Made by a program: the position numbers and the translations under genes
The notes under the pieces: model-generated
Seen by the model: the letters and a program-made list of their open reading frames with translations, nothing else
What the model was told of the DNA's origin: nothing
Databases searched by the model: none
In this document: one piece after another, positions 1 to 11,836 of the stretch
How positions within the stretch are numbered: position 1 is the first letter of the stretch
Layout of the letters: each line of letters begins with the position of its first letter
Source of the DNA: Anaspis maculata
Lineage: Eukaryota > Arthropoda > Insecta > Coleoptera > Scraptiidae
NCBI GenBank assembly: GCA_949128115.1
Contig: OX421961.1
Location: 88,643,277-88,707,276, forward strand
Direction: 5' to 3'
Length of the DNA: 64,000 nt

Positions 1-938
1 AACGAATGATGGTGCCGACCCCATGCGATATTGGTAGTCGTTGAAAATCCCTACCCTGTCTTGGGGTTCGGCCAAATTCCCGGTATAGTGAAGGAAAGCA
101 TCCACCGGCGTCGGTGCTAGGCCTCGTTGCGGAAATAGGCCGATATCAAATAAACGAATAAAAAAAAGACGTCACGAATTCACATTCAAGTCCTAAATAA
201 ACTAAACCTAATTAAGGCTTTGCAGTTCAACTGTTGTGCACGGTGTACCCACGATTTTGTACGAGTAGACACTTCGACACAACAAGAAATATTGTGTTAG
301 TATAGAATAGCAGCGCCACATGCAGCAGGCCGGACGGAAAAGGTAGAGAAGCGCGCCACTCGAATTTGTCAAACATTGTGACTTTTCACTGTTATAGGAA
401 TAAGAACATACGATACAAGTACATGATTGTGAAATAGTATATTACATAACAAGCAACGAAAGTGATACTTTTCGCAAGAGTGTGGAAAATTGCGCACGAG
501 CGCCAGCGAGTGCAGTAGTCACACGAATGCAAGAAAAGACACTTTATTGTGAGTTATGTACACTATTTTTCCTTCGACTGACCTATTTTCCCTGTCCGAC
601 GTCTGCTCATTGACGATAGAAATATCAAAATACTTATGTCAGAAGGCGTCACTTACCGATACTACTAACTGATATCCTATTTTCTAATGTATATTTTCGA
701 ATGTTGTATTGCCACTTTTCCATTTTTATGTAAATTAAATGAAATTACCAAAAACCAGATGAAATTCCTCAAATTTTGAGAAATTTCACAACCACCGGCA
801 CGCTGCTCGATATTGACACAGTTGCTAGGGATTTTTAGATATTTTGTTCAGATTTACCTAGTTACTGAAACTAAATTATTCCAATACCTCTTGCTTCCAA
901 TGTCACGGATTCAGCCAACAATTCTCACGCGACTTGTT
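1..938. other. No gene seen; repeat-like stretch
   Basis: No open frame here resembles a known protein. Around 420-535 the sequence (AACGAAAGTG..., TTGCGCACGAGCG, GAGTGCAGTA) resembles 60045-60150, so part of it is probably a dispersed repeat of unknown type. Confidence 0.5.
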
Positions 939-944
939 TTATTT

Positions 945-945
945 C

Positions 946-982
<37 letters not shown>
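945..982. repeat. (TTA)n microsatellite
   Basis: About 12 consecutive TTA/ATT units. It explains the leucine run in the overlapping short open frame, which is therefore not taken as a gene. Confidence 0.97.
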
Positions 983-1043
983 GATTACTGGAAGTTCTCG
1001 ACTGTGAACAACGACCACTGACTGAGGGTGAAGAAGCATCAAT

Positions 1044-2163
1044 GGCATGCCCAGGAAAGTACCGGGTGATCATTTGAAAACTATCCACCTGCAATATCTC
1101 CCGATTCCTAGTGCAAATGTCTTTAAGCAAAAACAGGTCGATTTTTATATCGAGGGGGACATCTAAAACATACATTGGAGAATTTATATCTTAAGCCCCC
1201 TCGCCCCCACTCACCCCAACTTTGAAATTTCAAATGACATCACCTACCTTGCGATACATCAAATTAAAGAAAATTAAATTCTCTTTCTAAAAAAAATATT
1301 TTGAAATTTTTCAACCCCACCCCCTGTTCTTCCTAAAATTCTCTGAGTGTCCAAGTTAATATTCTTGACCTCCATTTCCCTTCAATACAGTAAACGTCAT
1401 CCTGCACAGCATCGAAAGAGAAAATTTTCTATAAAAAAAGTGCCACCCAAATTTACCCCTTCGCTCCCCCCACCTGACCTCAAAAATTTAAAATGTCAAT
1501 ACCTACTTTGTAATACATCAAATTGAAGGAAATTGAATTCTCTCCCTGAAAAAGATTTTTTCACAATTTTTAAAGCCCCCCATTGCCCCCGTAGAATACT
1601 CCAAATGGCCAATTTATTGGGGGAGGGGTCAAAAATTTCAAAAAAATTCTTTTCGGAAAGAGAATTCAATTCCCTTTAATTTGATGTATCACAAAGTAGG
1701 TGATGTTTTATTAAATTTGGGAGTTGAGGTGGGGGAGAGCGAAGGGGTGAATTTAGGTAGCACTTTTTCCACCGAAAATTTTCTGCTTCGATGCTATCTA
1801 GGATGACGCCAACTAAATTGAGAAAAAAATGAGGGGTCCAGAATATAAAATGGGACAGTCAGAGAATTTTTAGAAAAAAGGGGGTGGGACTGAAAATTTT
1901 GAAAATATTTTTTTCAGAAAGAAAATTTAATTTCCTTCATTTTGATGTATCGCAAGGTAGGTAGTGTTATTTGAAATTTCAAAGTTGGGGTGAGTGGGGG
2001 CGAGGGGGGTGAATTTAGAAATTTGCCAATGTATGTTTTGGATGTCCCCCTCGATATAAAAATCGACCTGTTTTTGCTCGAAAAAATATCCACTAGGAAT
2101 CGAGAGTTATTGCAGGTGGATAGTTTTCAAATGATCACCCGGTATATGTGGCCCAGGGACGCC
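1044..2163. mobile_element. Foldback element, about 1.1 kb palindrome
   Basis: Two arms of about 540 bp are inverted copies meeting near 1600. The left arm begins GGCATGCCCAGG and reaches ACCGGGTGATCATTTG; the right arm returns through CAAATGATCACCCGG to CCTGGGACGCC. Inner blocks such as GATATAAAAATCGACCTG also recur in inverse. There is no coding potential; short frames at 978-1175 and 1990-2241 are the same arm sequence read on opposite strands. A truncated relative lies at 25252-25579. Target duplication is not clear. Confidence 0.8.
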
Positions 2164-2231
2164 CCCCAAATGGTGGATAATGGAAGATCGCCTGTCATCG
2201 AACTATGTCTGGCATTGAAAAGCGAAAGTAA

Positions 2232-4305
2232 AAGGTACTAGTGACGATATTTTCACTTTCGCGCACAGTGTTTGCAATTAGGCATTTCCACATGACGTCA
2301 CGAGCTCGTCAGTGTTGCCAACCTAGTTGAATTTATAACCTCAAAAAAAGTGTTCGGGAACAACCCGCGCTATGATTGGAAAAAAATACTTTTTTGAGAT
2401 TTTGGATACAGTAGGAAGCAAGTTTGTGCATGATAATTGTTCACGAAACTCTGGCGCTTCGATCAATACTGATAGTTGGAGATGTGCTGCCCCGAATAGC
2501 TCAATAAACAAGAAAGTTTGGTGAAGTGCTTAAATCATTTTCGTCGAAAAAAAAAAAGAAATCCGTGGCTTTTTCGAAAAACTAGATTCTTGGAAGGAAA
2601 GAGCACCTCAGAAAGTATATCAAAGTGCCAAGAAATGCGACTTAAAGACATCTGGGAAGAAGAAAATATGCCAGTTTATTATCCTGCCGATAAGGTAAAA
2701 AGCTGACTAAATTGTTGGAATACAGAATAAATGTGAGATGATTTCACAAATTATCTATTACTAAGCGCCCTTCTGATTTCAGAGAGTATGGCTGTGGCAA
2801 AAACTATGACCTGTGGCGATCTCGAAATGGGAAAATCCAGCGACCAAGTAATTTCTAAGTTGACCACAATTTTACCACAATTTTACCTCAAATCCTGCTT
2901 ACAAGAAGAAATTTCAGGATTTTTTAAGCAATGTGTCTTGACGCGATGAAGCCATCAACTGAAAATTCAAGATTGTCAAGTCAGGTGTACGATTTTGGTC
3001 ATCAGAAAATACTCGGATCCGATCCCATCTGGTTCACATGTGCTTATATCTCAGTGAATATTACCTACAACTACAGTGAAGTAGAAAATGGGAAATATTG
3101 TCAATTCAAACATCTAGGCTTGTCAAAAGCAATTGAGAAAGCATGGCTAGAGATGTAGAGGGCTCAATAAACGTGAAAGTTGGGTTGGAGTTTGTGTGGA
3201 GTGGTTGAGTGGTTGAATCTTTTTTTTGAGGAAAAAATGAGAAATTCATGGTTTTCTCGAAACGCTGGGCGCGTGGAAGTACAAGGCATCACAGAATGTA
3301 TCCCAAAGCGCCAAGAAATGGAAAAGAGAAAGGAAGGAATACACTTGAAAAAATATACGAAGGTTGTACCGATAACGATTAGGATGGGTAACTAAATTGC
3401 TGTAATACAGTTATGATGTTTGCACAAAATCATCTGTTGCTAAGCCTATTTAGTTTCAGGAAGTACCTGTGTCAAAAATTGTGGCCTTCGGCAATCTGAG
3501 AATGGGAAAATCTACGGACTGAGGAATTGCTACGTCGACCACAATTTGGAGCCTAGAAACCTCAATAGAATAATAAATATTTGTATTTTTAAGAAATGTA
3601 TCTTGACACAATTAAGGTGTAGTTAAAAATTAACCATCGTTAAATCAGGTGTAAAATCTCTGTCAATCAGGGCTTCGGTGACCGAATACATCTTCGGTGG
3701 CCGAACAGTGTTCGAGTTAATTTTCCATGTTTTGCCTCTGTCCATATTATACAACTGAAGTGAAGACATTCCTTCACTTTTAAGATATAAAATATAAACA
3801 AGAACTATTGTTTGTTTCTTCAATCCAGCAGTTTTGGGTGATTGGGAAGCACAAACCGGAGAGGTACATACCTAGCCCCACACAAGGCATATCACTCAAG
3901 CAATGCCGGGAATGTAAACCCCCAACATTCAGGTGAAGTTTGGTGGCAAAGTTCATGCCCAATTTCGTCGGAAAATATTAATTTTCACCACTACCCTGTG
4001 CAGTTAACCTAACATGTTTGGCTTGCTTTTTCACAAAAAAACATACTTTTCCACGAAAACTTATTTTGCAGGCGCATTAAGGACATTGCTTTGAACTTGA
4101 TACAAAAGTTTCAAACTCAAACTCAAAAAGGTAGCCGAGGAAAAAAATGCAGAAACTGGAACTCCATAAGCGCCCTGTAGTTCGGTTGTTCCCGAACATT
4201 ATTTGGTTCAAATTTGGCGGGCAATTATGGACAGTTGGCAACACTGCTGTGACGTCAATGGAAATGCCTAATTGACAAGTTTCGCGCCTACTAATACCGT
4301 ACAGA
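2232..4305. mobile_element. Inverted-repeat-bounded unit of unknown class
   Basis: The outer 140-170 bp are inverted copies. Left, about 2255-2375, contains CAATTAGGCATTTCCA, GACGTCAC, AGTGTTGCCAAC and GTTCGGGAACAAC. Right, about 4155-4300, carries the same blocks in inverse. Inside is a tandem duplication (2496-3700). Exact ends and target duplication could not be fixed. A DNA transposon with a partly coding interior, or a non-autonomous foldback, would both fit. Confidence 0.6.
2496..3700 (+). repeat. Diverged tandem duplication, about 660 bp unit
   Basis: Two direct copies start at GCTCAATAAAC (about 2500 and 3160) and share, in order, a (T)n/(A)n-flanked block, GCCAAGAAATG, CTAAATTG, a GATTTCAG/AGTTTCAG acceptor-like site, ATGGGAAAATC, GACCACAATTT and TCAGGTGTA. 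Both place a GT-rich boundary before and a pyrimidine-AG site after a 90-bp gap, as if an exon-intron-exon piece had been duplicated. The frames (for example 2518-2706 and 2931-3158) match no family I know, and the two copies do not keep the same reading frame. Confidence 0.55.
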
Positions 4306-5776
4306 AAGTAACGTTTTCGTGGGTGATCGTAGGAAAATAGGTTTATAGGGAGACCCAAAAGGAAATATATTTATTAGAAATAAGACATCTGTATTCCGTA
4401 TTATTCCTCAAGGTTTCTTATTCCACTGAGGCCCGATCTTTTCATCCGCTGGTTACATAACTTGCAGTTAACTAACTTGTGGAATTCAACCGCCAGTTAT
4501 AATAACCAAAGTGTTTTTTTATTCAAAATCGCGCTAATACCTACAAACTTCAGGTGTCAGTTTGGCACTCGGTTTGGCAACAGAGACAAAAGCTTGAATG
4601 ATGTACAAGTTTTGACTTTTGAAAGTTTTGGTAACCGCCGGATACGACTGAAGGTTAAGCTTAACTAGAGGTGACAATTCACTTCACTCCTTAAAATAGT
4701 AGGCCGTATAAGTGTCGGTGCCACCACCACCAAGGTCACTGGTGAAAACGAAAACACCCCTACAGAATGACCAACCTTGAATAAAATTCATTTAAAAAGT
4801 TTTCACTTTTTCAGGAAGATTTTCAGTGTTGTTCGGTTGATTGTCTTAACCGTTAAGACTTAACGAATACACCTCTAGGTTCGATATTATCGCTCACATC
4901 TTACATCTCGATTTACACTCGAATCCCCTCGTGAAAATCCTCGATGTAGCATGTAGCGATAATAAGTACACCTCACCTATCGGTGTATTACAAACGAAAA
5001 TACCTGCCCTGAGAAGGCAATATCAGGGTCTTTTGAAATTGATTCAATTTCATACTGTTTGAATTCACGAACAAAATTCATCTTTTATCGTTTTATTGTA
5101 GAAATGGCAAGATTTCGCACGCTATAACTTGGAGCAGAGTCCGTTTAGATGTGGATTTTATTATTAAAAGGTTGCATTTAGAGCTGAGTGCAAGATAGGA
5201 TCTATGAGCTGGTCTAAGTAATAACTGCTTCTTTATGTATGCCACGGATTAATTTAATGCCGCGATGGTCTTCTAAATGTCATAAACAGAACAGCTCATG
5301 GCATAATCAAATCGCAAGCAGGCGGCGGGCGGCACCACTGGTGGTAAACTGCATGTCAGTGACAGCGTACGTATCAAGTATGCTGCGGATGGATTCTCTT
5401 TTCGTTGTTAGTTGCTGTACTCGTATACTAACCGCTATACTACCATCGCAGCAATAATGCTCTATAATAACGGGGCATGTAATGAAAAATTTGCTTCGAA
5501 CCCCAGCAGTATAGAAAAACTCCGCTTTCAATTTATTTTAATTAAAAATGGTGGGTTTTTACGGGTGCTGACTAAGCACTTTTACCTTTGACTGAAGGTT
5601 TAATTTGAATTAGTGCAGTGTAGGTATACCTACCCACTTCTGCTTACATGTAGGTATATGAAGGAAGGGAAGGAGGCTATGAAAAAGAGGCATGGGTTGG
5701 AAACAATAAAAGCTCAAAAGAACTCTTCACGGGACGTGTATGCGTATGGTGGAGGTATGAAATGTCATGTTTTATT
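4306..5776. other. Unassigned, with one small hairpin
   Basis: No gene is supported. A stem-loop at 4866-4989 starts AATACACC and ends GGTGTATT, with an inner pair TATTATCGCT/AGCGATAATA; it has MITE-like form but is only about 124 bp. The rest shows no structure I could identify. Confidence 0.45.
4866..4989. repeat. Small hairpin, MITE-like
   Basis: Terminal inverted 8-mers AATACACC/GGTGTATT enclose a better-paired inner stem (TATTATCGCTCACATC against the copy at about 4949-4964). Arms are imperfect, and no target duplication was identified. Confidence 0.5.

Positions 5777-5820
<44 letters not shown>
5777..5820. repeat. (GA)n microsatellite
   Basis: About 20 GA units with one AAAG interruption near the start. 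The RE/ER and LS runs in overlapping short frames on both strands come from it. Confidence 0.97.
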
Positions 5821-5821
<1 letters not shown>

Positions 5822-7342
5822 AGGGTGGAAATCGAGAGCCCATTTTTGGAACCCTCAAGAACTGCACCTATTATGTATTTCACGAAATGTCGCTTCAGAA
5901 TCTCCGATTACCCACGGACCGCATATGTAAAACAGGAAAGCACTTTAAGTTTCGAGTAGGTACCTACGATGGGGAACGAGATATCCTAAAGCTTGATATA
6001 AGTTTTTACCCATCTGCGATTAGGTACTCGCCAGTCGCCGCTATTGAAAATTATCTCAAAGGAAAACAATTGGCACGGTTCATAAATGCCCCTTCAATGA
6101 AATGGGTTTATTTTTCTAAAAGGGGGCTTAGCACACAGCACACATAACCTATCAGAGAGAAAAGGAAGCCCGCGTATCTATTTTATTCTGCGATAGCTAC
6201 CGTGCAAAAGTAGAATAAATAGATAGGTACCTACTAAACGACAGCAACTCTGATGGCATTGAAGCTTCTAATTTTTTTTAGTGAGACAGACACAACACCA
6301 GGGCTAAATGAATAAGAGATCAATGGTGCTACCAATCTATTATATCGTGTGATTATAGTACATTATTCAAAATAATTTTCAATTTGCTGGTAGGTACCTA
6401 TTTCCATCTCCTGATAAAGGTCTGATCTGAACATCAGTGGTAGATAAAAAAATCAGGTTCTTGTTTCTGGGTTTTTCAACTTTTTCTACTTTTTTTTTAG
6501 TGCAAAAGAGTTCTAGTTTGTTAGTTTGTTAGTTATAGAAAAAAAATTATTAGCGCTCACGGGCCCTCTCACGGGGCTCCGGGCCCCGATGATATCACCT
6601 CCTGATCCACCCTCTCGGCGGCACTGTTGATCGATAGAAGAAGGGGAACATATGGATTTTTCCAAAAGTCAAAAAATCCAGAACAATTTCTCAAATACCT
6701 GCACATGCATAAGTGAAATAAAAATACACACACCAACATAAAAATTCGACATTTATCAAGGACTACACACGAACTCGCACGATTCAGTAACAGTTAACAC
6801 TACAGAATCTATAATTTATTAAGCACGGTAAGAAATGAAATTCGAGCATTTTGTTACTTCTTATTTCATACTGCTAACATTACTGCATACTGCATACATT
6901 ACTGCCACTATAAATGTTGATATTGTTTTGCGCATGTTCATTTTTCTCACTCCTCACTGTTACTTCATAATTCTTATCTTACTGCAACCACGAGTCCAGC
7001 TTATTCATTATTTACTATGTATATTGCCGTATACTAGCATGTGATTTTCAACCTGTAAGAAACTAGAGGAAAATGCTTTCCCTTACCAGTTTTCTGATCC
7101 TGATTTAATTGTTCATGAATCATGAAACATTTCGTCCATTTTTTGTTGGGTCCGGCTGAAGTTCGAAAAACATTATCTACAAAAAGTGCAGATAGAACAT
7201 TATAGTTTTCAGTAGCTCGCGAGTAACCTGCTGTGTCAAGTTTATAGAAAAGATATGGAGACTATATCCCATACACTTTCTATTTTCAGTGGAATGACTT
7301 TTTGTAGCAAAAATAAAGTGACAATCTGGAGCGCTGGGAGGA
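5821..7342. other. Unassigned
   Basis: No supported gene. TAGGTACCTA palindromes occur at 5957-5966 and 6224-6233. A GC-rich patch near 6555-6620 (GGGCTCCGGGCCCCG) stands out from the AT-rich surroundings without an obvious role. Confidence 0.5.
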
Positions 7343-7795
7343 TAGAGAGTTATTGCAGATGAAATAAGAGCAAGCAGTATTAAAAGCGGCACTATTTCGA
7401 CACCTACGCTTGCGCAGATTAGTGCGACGTTAAATTTCCCTTAATAAGGATAGTGCCTGCCTTTATTTGTGTACTCTTTAGGTCGACCTTGTTTATACTT
7501 TATTTTGACAAGTCCCAGAAATGGTTTTATTATGAGTGTATTGTTGGTTGCCTATATTCCTCCAATTTTGAGCAAACTGCCCTTACGTTATTAAATAGGG
7601 GAGTAATTTTTTGCAAATAGACTCCACAGGCCTTGCAGTTTACGTGTGCAAAAAAAAACAAGGCCGTCGGAGGGGTCCTTGTGTCCCGCATGCAATTTGC
7701 ATATGCGGCATGCCATGCGCTTAGTGACACCCGTTAAAGGATATAAGTAGAGGGAGTAGGAACTTTGCGATCTGTAATAACTCTAATTCTGCAAT
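7343..7795 (+). mobile_element. MITE copy A (AGAGTTATTGCAGAT ends)
   Basis: Terminal inverted repeats read AGAGTTATTGCAGAT on the left (from 7346) and ATCTGTAATAACTCT on the right (to 7784). An inverted copy sits at 33225-33662, matching along essentially the full length (GCGCAGATTAGTGCGACG, GGTCGACCTTG, GCATGCCGCATATG-type blocks). There is no coding capacity. It includes an ATGCAAAT/ATTTGCAT palindrome. Confidence 0.85.
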
Positions 7796-8298
7796 ACATA
7801 TACTCTGATATTCATATTAGAGTTCATACATTCATAATACATATTCTCTAATACCTGACTACTACATATTATACATAATAGCACTGTGTTAATTATTACC
7901 ACTACCAGAAACATTTCTCAGTTCTTACAAAATGCCACAAGGAAGGGTAGTTTTAGCACTGGCCCGCTAGTTTTCACACAACGTATCTAAGCTTTTAGTG
8001 GCCGCCTAAGCTAGATTGGAACTTCAATTACATTATTCCTAAATACAAAGGAAAATATAATAGAGTTAGGGTCGACTATACACATGTGCTTGGCTTTACT
8101 GCCGCCTGGCCATATTTGTGCTTACTTACACACCAGGTATCAATCATTCAGGATTGCATTAGTGACGGGGAAATGGTAGGGGAGGAAGCACTACACCGTC
8201 GATTTGAAATACTAACGTTTCCTGAGCCGCCTGTCCCTGTCCGTGCTTGCTGCTTAAATTGCAAACAGCAGAAATATAGTGTATCCCATATCCCATAT
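7796..8298. other. Unassigned
   Basis: AT-rich, no supported gene. The 75-codon frame at 8086-8313 runs into the adjacent MITE and is not considered real. Confidence 0.5.
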
Positions 8299-8552
8299 CG
8301 TCGGCTTAGTTAGTAAATCACATAAGTCCCAAATACGAAATTTTGCAGGAGATCAATAGAATATTATTCAGCAAGCACATAATATGATAGTTATAATCCA
8401 TTCGGGTGTTTTACGACACTCCCTATCGCTCGTGTCCTAAACTAAATCTTTGTGCATTATAACTATCATTATATGCTCGCTGAATGATATTCTATTGATC
8501 TCCTGTAAAATTTCGTATTTGGGACTTATGTGATTTACTAACTAAGCCGACG
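8299..8552. mobile_element. Palindromic MITE, 254 bp
   Basis: Arms of about 105 bp begin CGTCGGCTTAGTTAGTAAAT and end with its near-perfect inverse, around a loop of about 50 bp near 8405-8455. The flanks are ATATCC(C)ATAT on both sides, a possible 10-11 bp target duplication with one indel (minimum: ATAT at 8295-8298 and 8553-8556). A 9-11 bp duplication would suggest a Mutator-like family; that is inference. Confidence 0.85.
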
Positions 8553-9056
8553 ATATCCATATCTGCTTTGTACCATCCTACGAATGGCACCACCATGTGT
8601 ATTAACAACGATGTGAAACGTTTGAATGTTGCTAAAGGATGTCAGCTTACCACACCTTCACAATTTACATTGCAGTTCTTGTCATAGTTATGCGTCCACT
8701 AACGTATTTGGAATTGCGCTCGGGGTTGCGCTTTTACCCAACTTCCCTAGTAGGTACTCATAGTACCTACCCAAGTACCCATACTTACCGCCGGGTACCT
8801 ATTATATCTGTCTAGGCTAGGACCTATCTGTCTGTCCAAGAGACATACGACATATCAGTTTTCTCTGTATTTCCCTGAGGTGCTGGTTAAATAAAACCTA
8901 AATTTTATGATGGTAATGGTATTACTTCTCTTGATACTCCAATTCAAATATGCTTAAGTGGTTTTATTTCGAACTTCTCAAATCTGAATTCTGTGAGAAA
9001 GCCAACACATCGACACTAAGTATAGGCTCGCATCTCCGCTCCGCTCGCATCAATAT
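8553..9056. other. Unassigned
   Basis: No gene seen. Several GTACCTAC/GTAGGTAC fragments cluster at 8750-8810. Confidence 0.5.
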
Positions 9057-9225
9057 TGTTACGGATTTCGCGTACGGTTTCAATTATAATTGAGTCGATC
9101 GTTTTAAAAACCTACACGCGCGCTCTGGAACACACCAGAACGCTCAGCATTTGTACACTGCGACCTAACGGGAAGAGTCTAGGAAGATCGCGATCGCGTG
9201 TTATCCAGAATCGCCGCTCGTAACA
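9057..9225 (-). mobile_element. Solo LTR, short form (169 bp)
   Basis: It begins TGTTACGG and ends CGTAACA, and is flanked by the 4-bp duplication ATAT (9053-9056 and 9226-9229). In reverse orientation it matches the two ends of the larger LTR at 14215-16989: the GAGCGGCGAT start, the TTCCAGAGCG block and the GTACGCGAAAT end. A 4-bp duplication with TG...CA ends fits a Ty3/gypsy-like element. No internal retrotransposon sequence is present, so it is a recombination-derived solo LTR. Confidence 0.8.
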
Positions 9226-11278
9226 ATATTATGAAAAACGCAGAAATTTCACTCATATTGATAGTGGAAGAACGACTGGCGGGTCTTGGTGCCACGAAAA
9301 ATTAAGATATACAGGTGGTCCAGGATTAATCTAAAAAATTTCAATTATCGATAGAGCGTGAGAAAACGATGAGAACAAACCCAAAAACTATATATCAAAA
9401 ATGCATATTAACGGAGATATCGCCCGTCAAAGTTGAAGGTGAAAAACTGGAATTCTCAACAGAAAGATAGTTGTCACAAATGTTTGAATGATAAGGAAAT
9501 GCATTTTGAAAATCTGTTATAGTTTGTTCTTGTCGTGTTACGAAGCAACCGAAAAAAAAAGACTTGAGCAGAATTGGTCTAAGTAATTGCAGGAGTTATT
9601 GCTAAATTGGGAACTAAATTAGGAGTAAACTACTCATCCTCATCTTAAGCATCGCCAGAAACTGATCATCCTAAACAATCACATATGGCCTATATCGGGG
9701 CACCAACGGCGCCTAATAGAAAGGCGCTATTTTATTAATACAAATAATTGTGTCTAGGTAGGTTAAAGTGCTCCTATACACTTCCCATTGAATTTATCCC
9801 TCGTTCACTTCGTTCAGTCGTTCCGCTTCTTCAGCAATCCGCATTAGCGTCACGATCTCAGCTCGCCTGACGGCCTTTCATCTTACATTGTGCTTCGTTA
9901 TTTTTTATAATTACAAAGGAAAGCTTTTATCGAATATCTTAAATCGGTGCATCTTAAACCTGAGCTTAGGGTTCATTCAGTTCATCAGCTGCAGCAACGT
10001 ATAGCTATGGATGGATGTAGCTGAGAGAGTGTCTGATGATCGGCGATACGATCTGTACAAGAGGTGCACAGGACTATTGCTTTGCTTCAGGAGAGGCCCA
10101 AGACCTTTCATCCTGTATAAACGGATTGAAACTCAATGTCGCGTACTGCTCGTATATCCTCATATGGATTCATATCTAGACAGGGGATTAGGTCGGATGC
10201 ACGTTACCATGGAAAAATATCGTAAAGCTTTACTTATTGCTAAATTATACGTGCGAGATGAATTATCCGCGATAATACTTTGCGATTAGTGCGTATGTAA
10301 ATCAGGGAATTAATGCTCATTCAAATGCGTCCTTTGTTGTTGTGTGTGTGTTGTGCGCTTAACGGGCGAGGGAAAAATCCGATCCATTTAAAGTTGTGTG
10401 TGCATTGAGCATCATCAGGCCCTGGCGAATTTCACCAGGCGTTCGTGATAGTCGTAGGAGGGTACGAGTGGAGAAGAATTATTACCGCGAGGATGGAAGC
10501 AAAGCGTGCCTAACAATGGGAATGCTTATTTTATATGAACTGTAATTGCTTAGCGGTCTTATCGCTAAGCTATTGTAAACGAAGAACTCCAAAGAACAAA
10601 CAGGACAAAAACAAGAAAAGCTTAGGGAAAACACCGGCGGGCGTGTTTTTTAGGACTAGTGATATAGAGAGTTTTCCAACAAATTGTATAACGATTTGCT
10701 GTCTGACTGTCCTCCACAGCTACAGTAATGGCGCTATTTAAATCTGTTTACAGTCTCGTAACATTGACGGAACTTTGTTCTGTGTATTTGGAGTTCTCAA
10801 TATGGATACGACAGACGGAGCCCTTTTCCTGATTTTGGCGTAATATTGTCTAGAAATAGCAAAAGTTTCAGCATTCAGGACGATGCGATGGCCGGATAGA
10901 TGAACAAACAATAAACACGGCAATTTGTGCATAAAATTACTTGCAGGCAAGAAGTACACTCAGTAATTTTTGTTCTTATTGCCGTGCCTAACGATTTCTC
11001 TGCCCTGAATGCAAGCAATGTATTGCATTGTAGTGTTGTGTAATAATAGCAAAAATGTCCACAACCACAAATGATAAAAAAAGTGTGCGATTGAAATGTT
11101 TTGCCGGGTTTCGTTACAAGGTAGCCTGAATTCTGCCACCCTCATCAGAAACTACTTCACCACCACAGGACCACATTGTCTTTTAGTTCCATAATAACAT
11201 GGTACCCATGGTGAAGTGGTACCATGGCAGTTTCACTCTGATGGACAGTTTCACAAAAAAGCGTCTTAACTTGGGTTA
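9226..11278. other. Unassigned
   Basis: No supported gene. A TATACAGGTGGTCC motif near 9309 could be a decayed transposon end. The 92-codon open frame at 10011-10289 (+) matches no family I know and has no splice or promoter support. Confidence 0.45.
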
Positions 11279-11521
11279 GGGCCGTATCATACCTCGCTTT
11301 TAAGCTAAAAGCGCTATTAGAGCGATGCGCATTTAGGGACATTTGTCATATTTCGGTGTTCAAAAATACATTATTGCGATTGGGAGCGATTGGTATGTAC
11401 TTAATTGCAATTAATTTGCGAGTTAATTTGTACTTTTGAACACTGAAATATGAGAAATGCCCCTAAATGCGTATCGCTCCAATAGCGCTTTTAGCTTAAA
11501 AGCGAGGTATGAATACGGCCC
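11279..11521. mobile_element. PIF/Harbinger-like MITE, 243 bp
   Basis: Terminal inverted repeats start GGGCCGTAT and end ATACGGCCC; arms of about 95 bp continue through CATACCTCGCTTTTAAGC. The 3-bp direct repeat TTA lies on both sides (11276-11278 and 11522-11524). A 3-bp TWA duplication with GGGCC-type ends is the known PIF/Harbinger signature; class by inference. Confidence 0.88.
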
Positions 11522-11524
11522 TTA

Positions 11525-11836
11525 GTGTTTAAATATTGAATGGGTTGCAGAAAGCGCTTGGGATTAGTGATGGTAAGTAAACTAACGTTAACCCAATGCT
11601 GTCCAGATTACCCTTGAAACAGCAACTTCATCATACGAAATTGATGTTTCTGTCTAAAATTGACATTCCGTTTGGTGATTTTTGTTCTTTACCCAGTACC
11701 TATCATTGAAGAGAGAATAGGATAGATACCACGCAACACCAGAAATGTTTCCTATCTTACAAGATCTCCTAAACCTACCACCAGATATGGAAGGAAGTTT
11801 TTGTCTACGAACCATTTCTGGTTGATCAATGGAAGC
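11525..11836. other. Unassigned
   Basis: No gene or repeat recognised between the Harbinger-like MITE and the next TIR element. Confidence 0.4.

Noticed and set aside
5613..5959. Overlapping frames with RE/ER or LS runs
   Set aside because: Created by the GA microsatellite.
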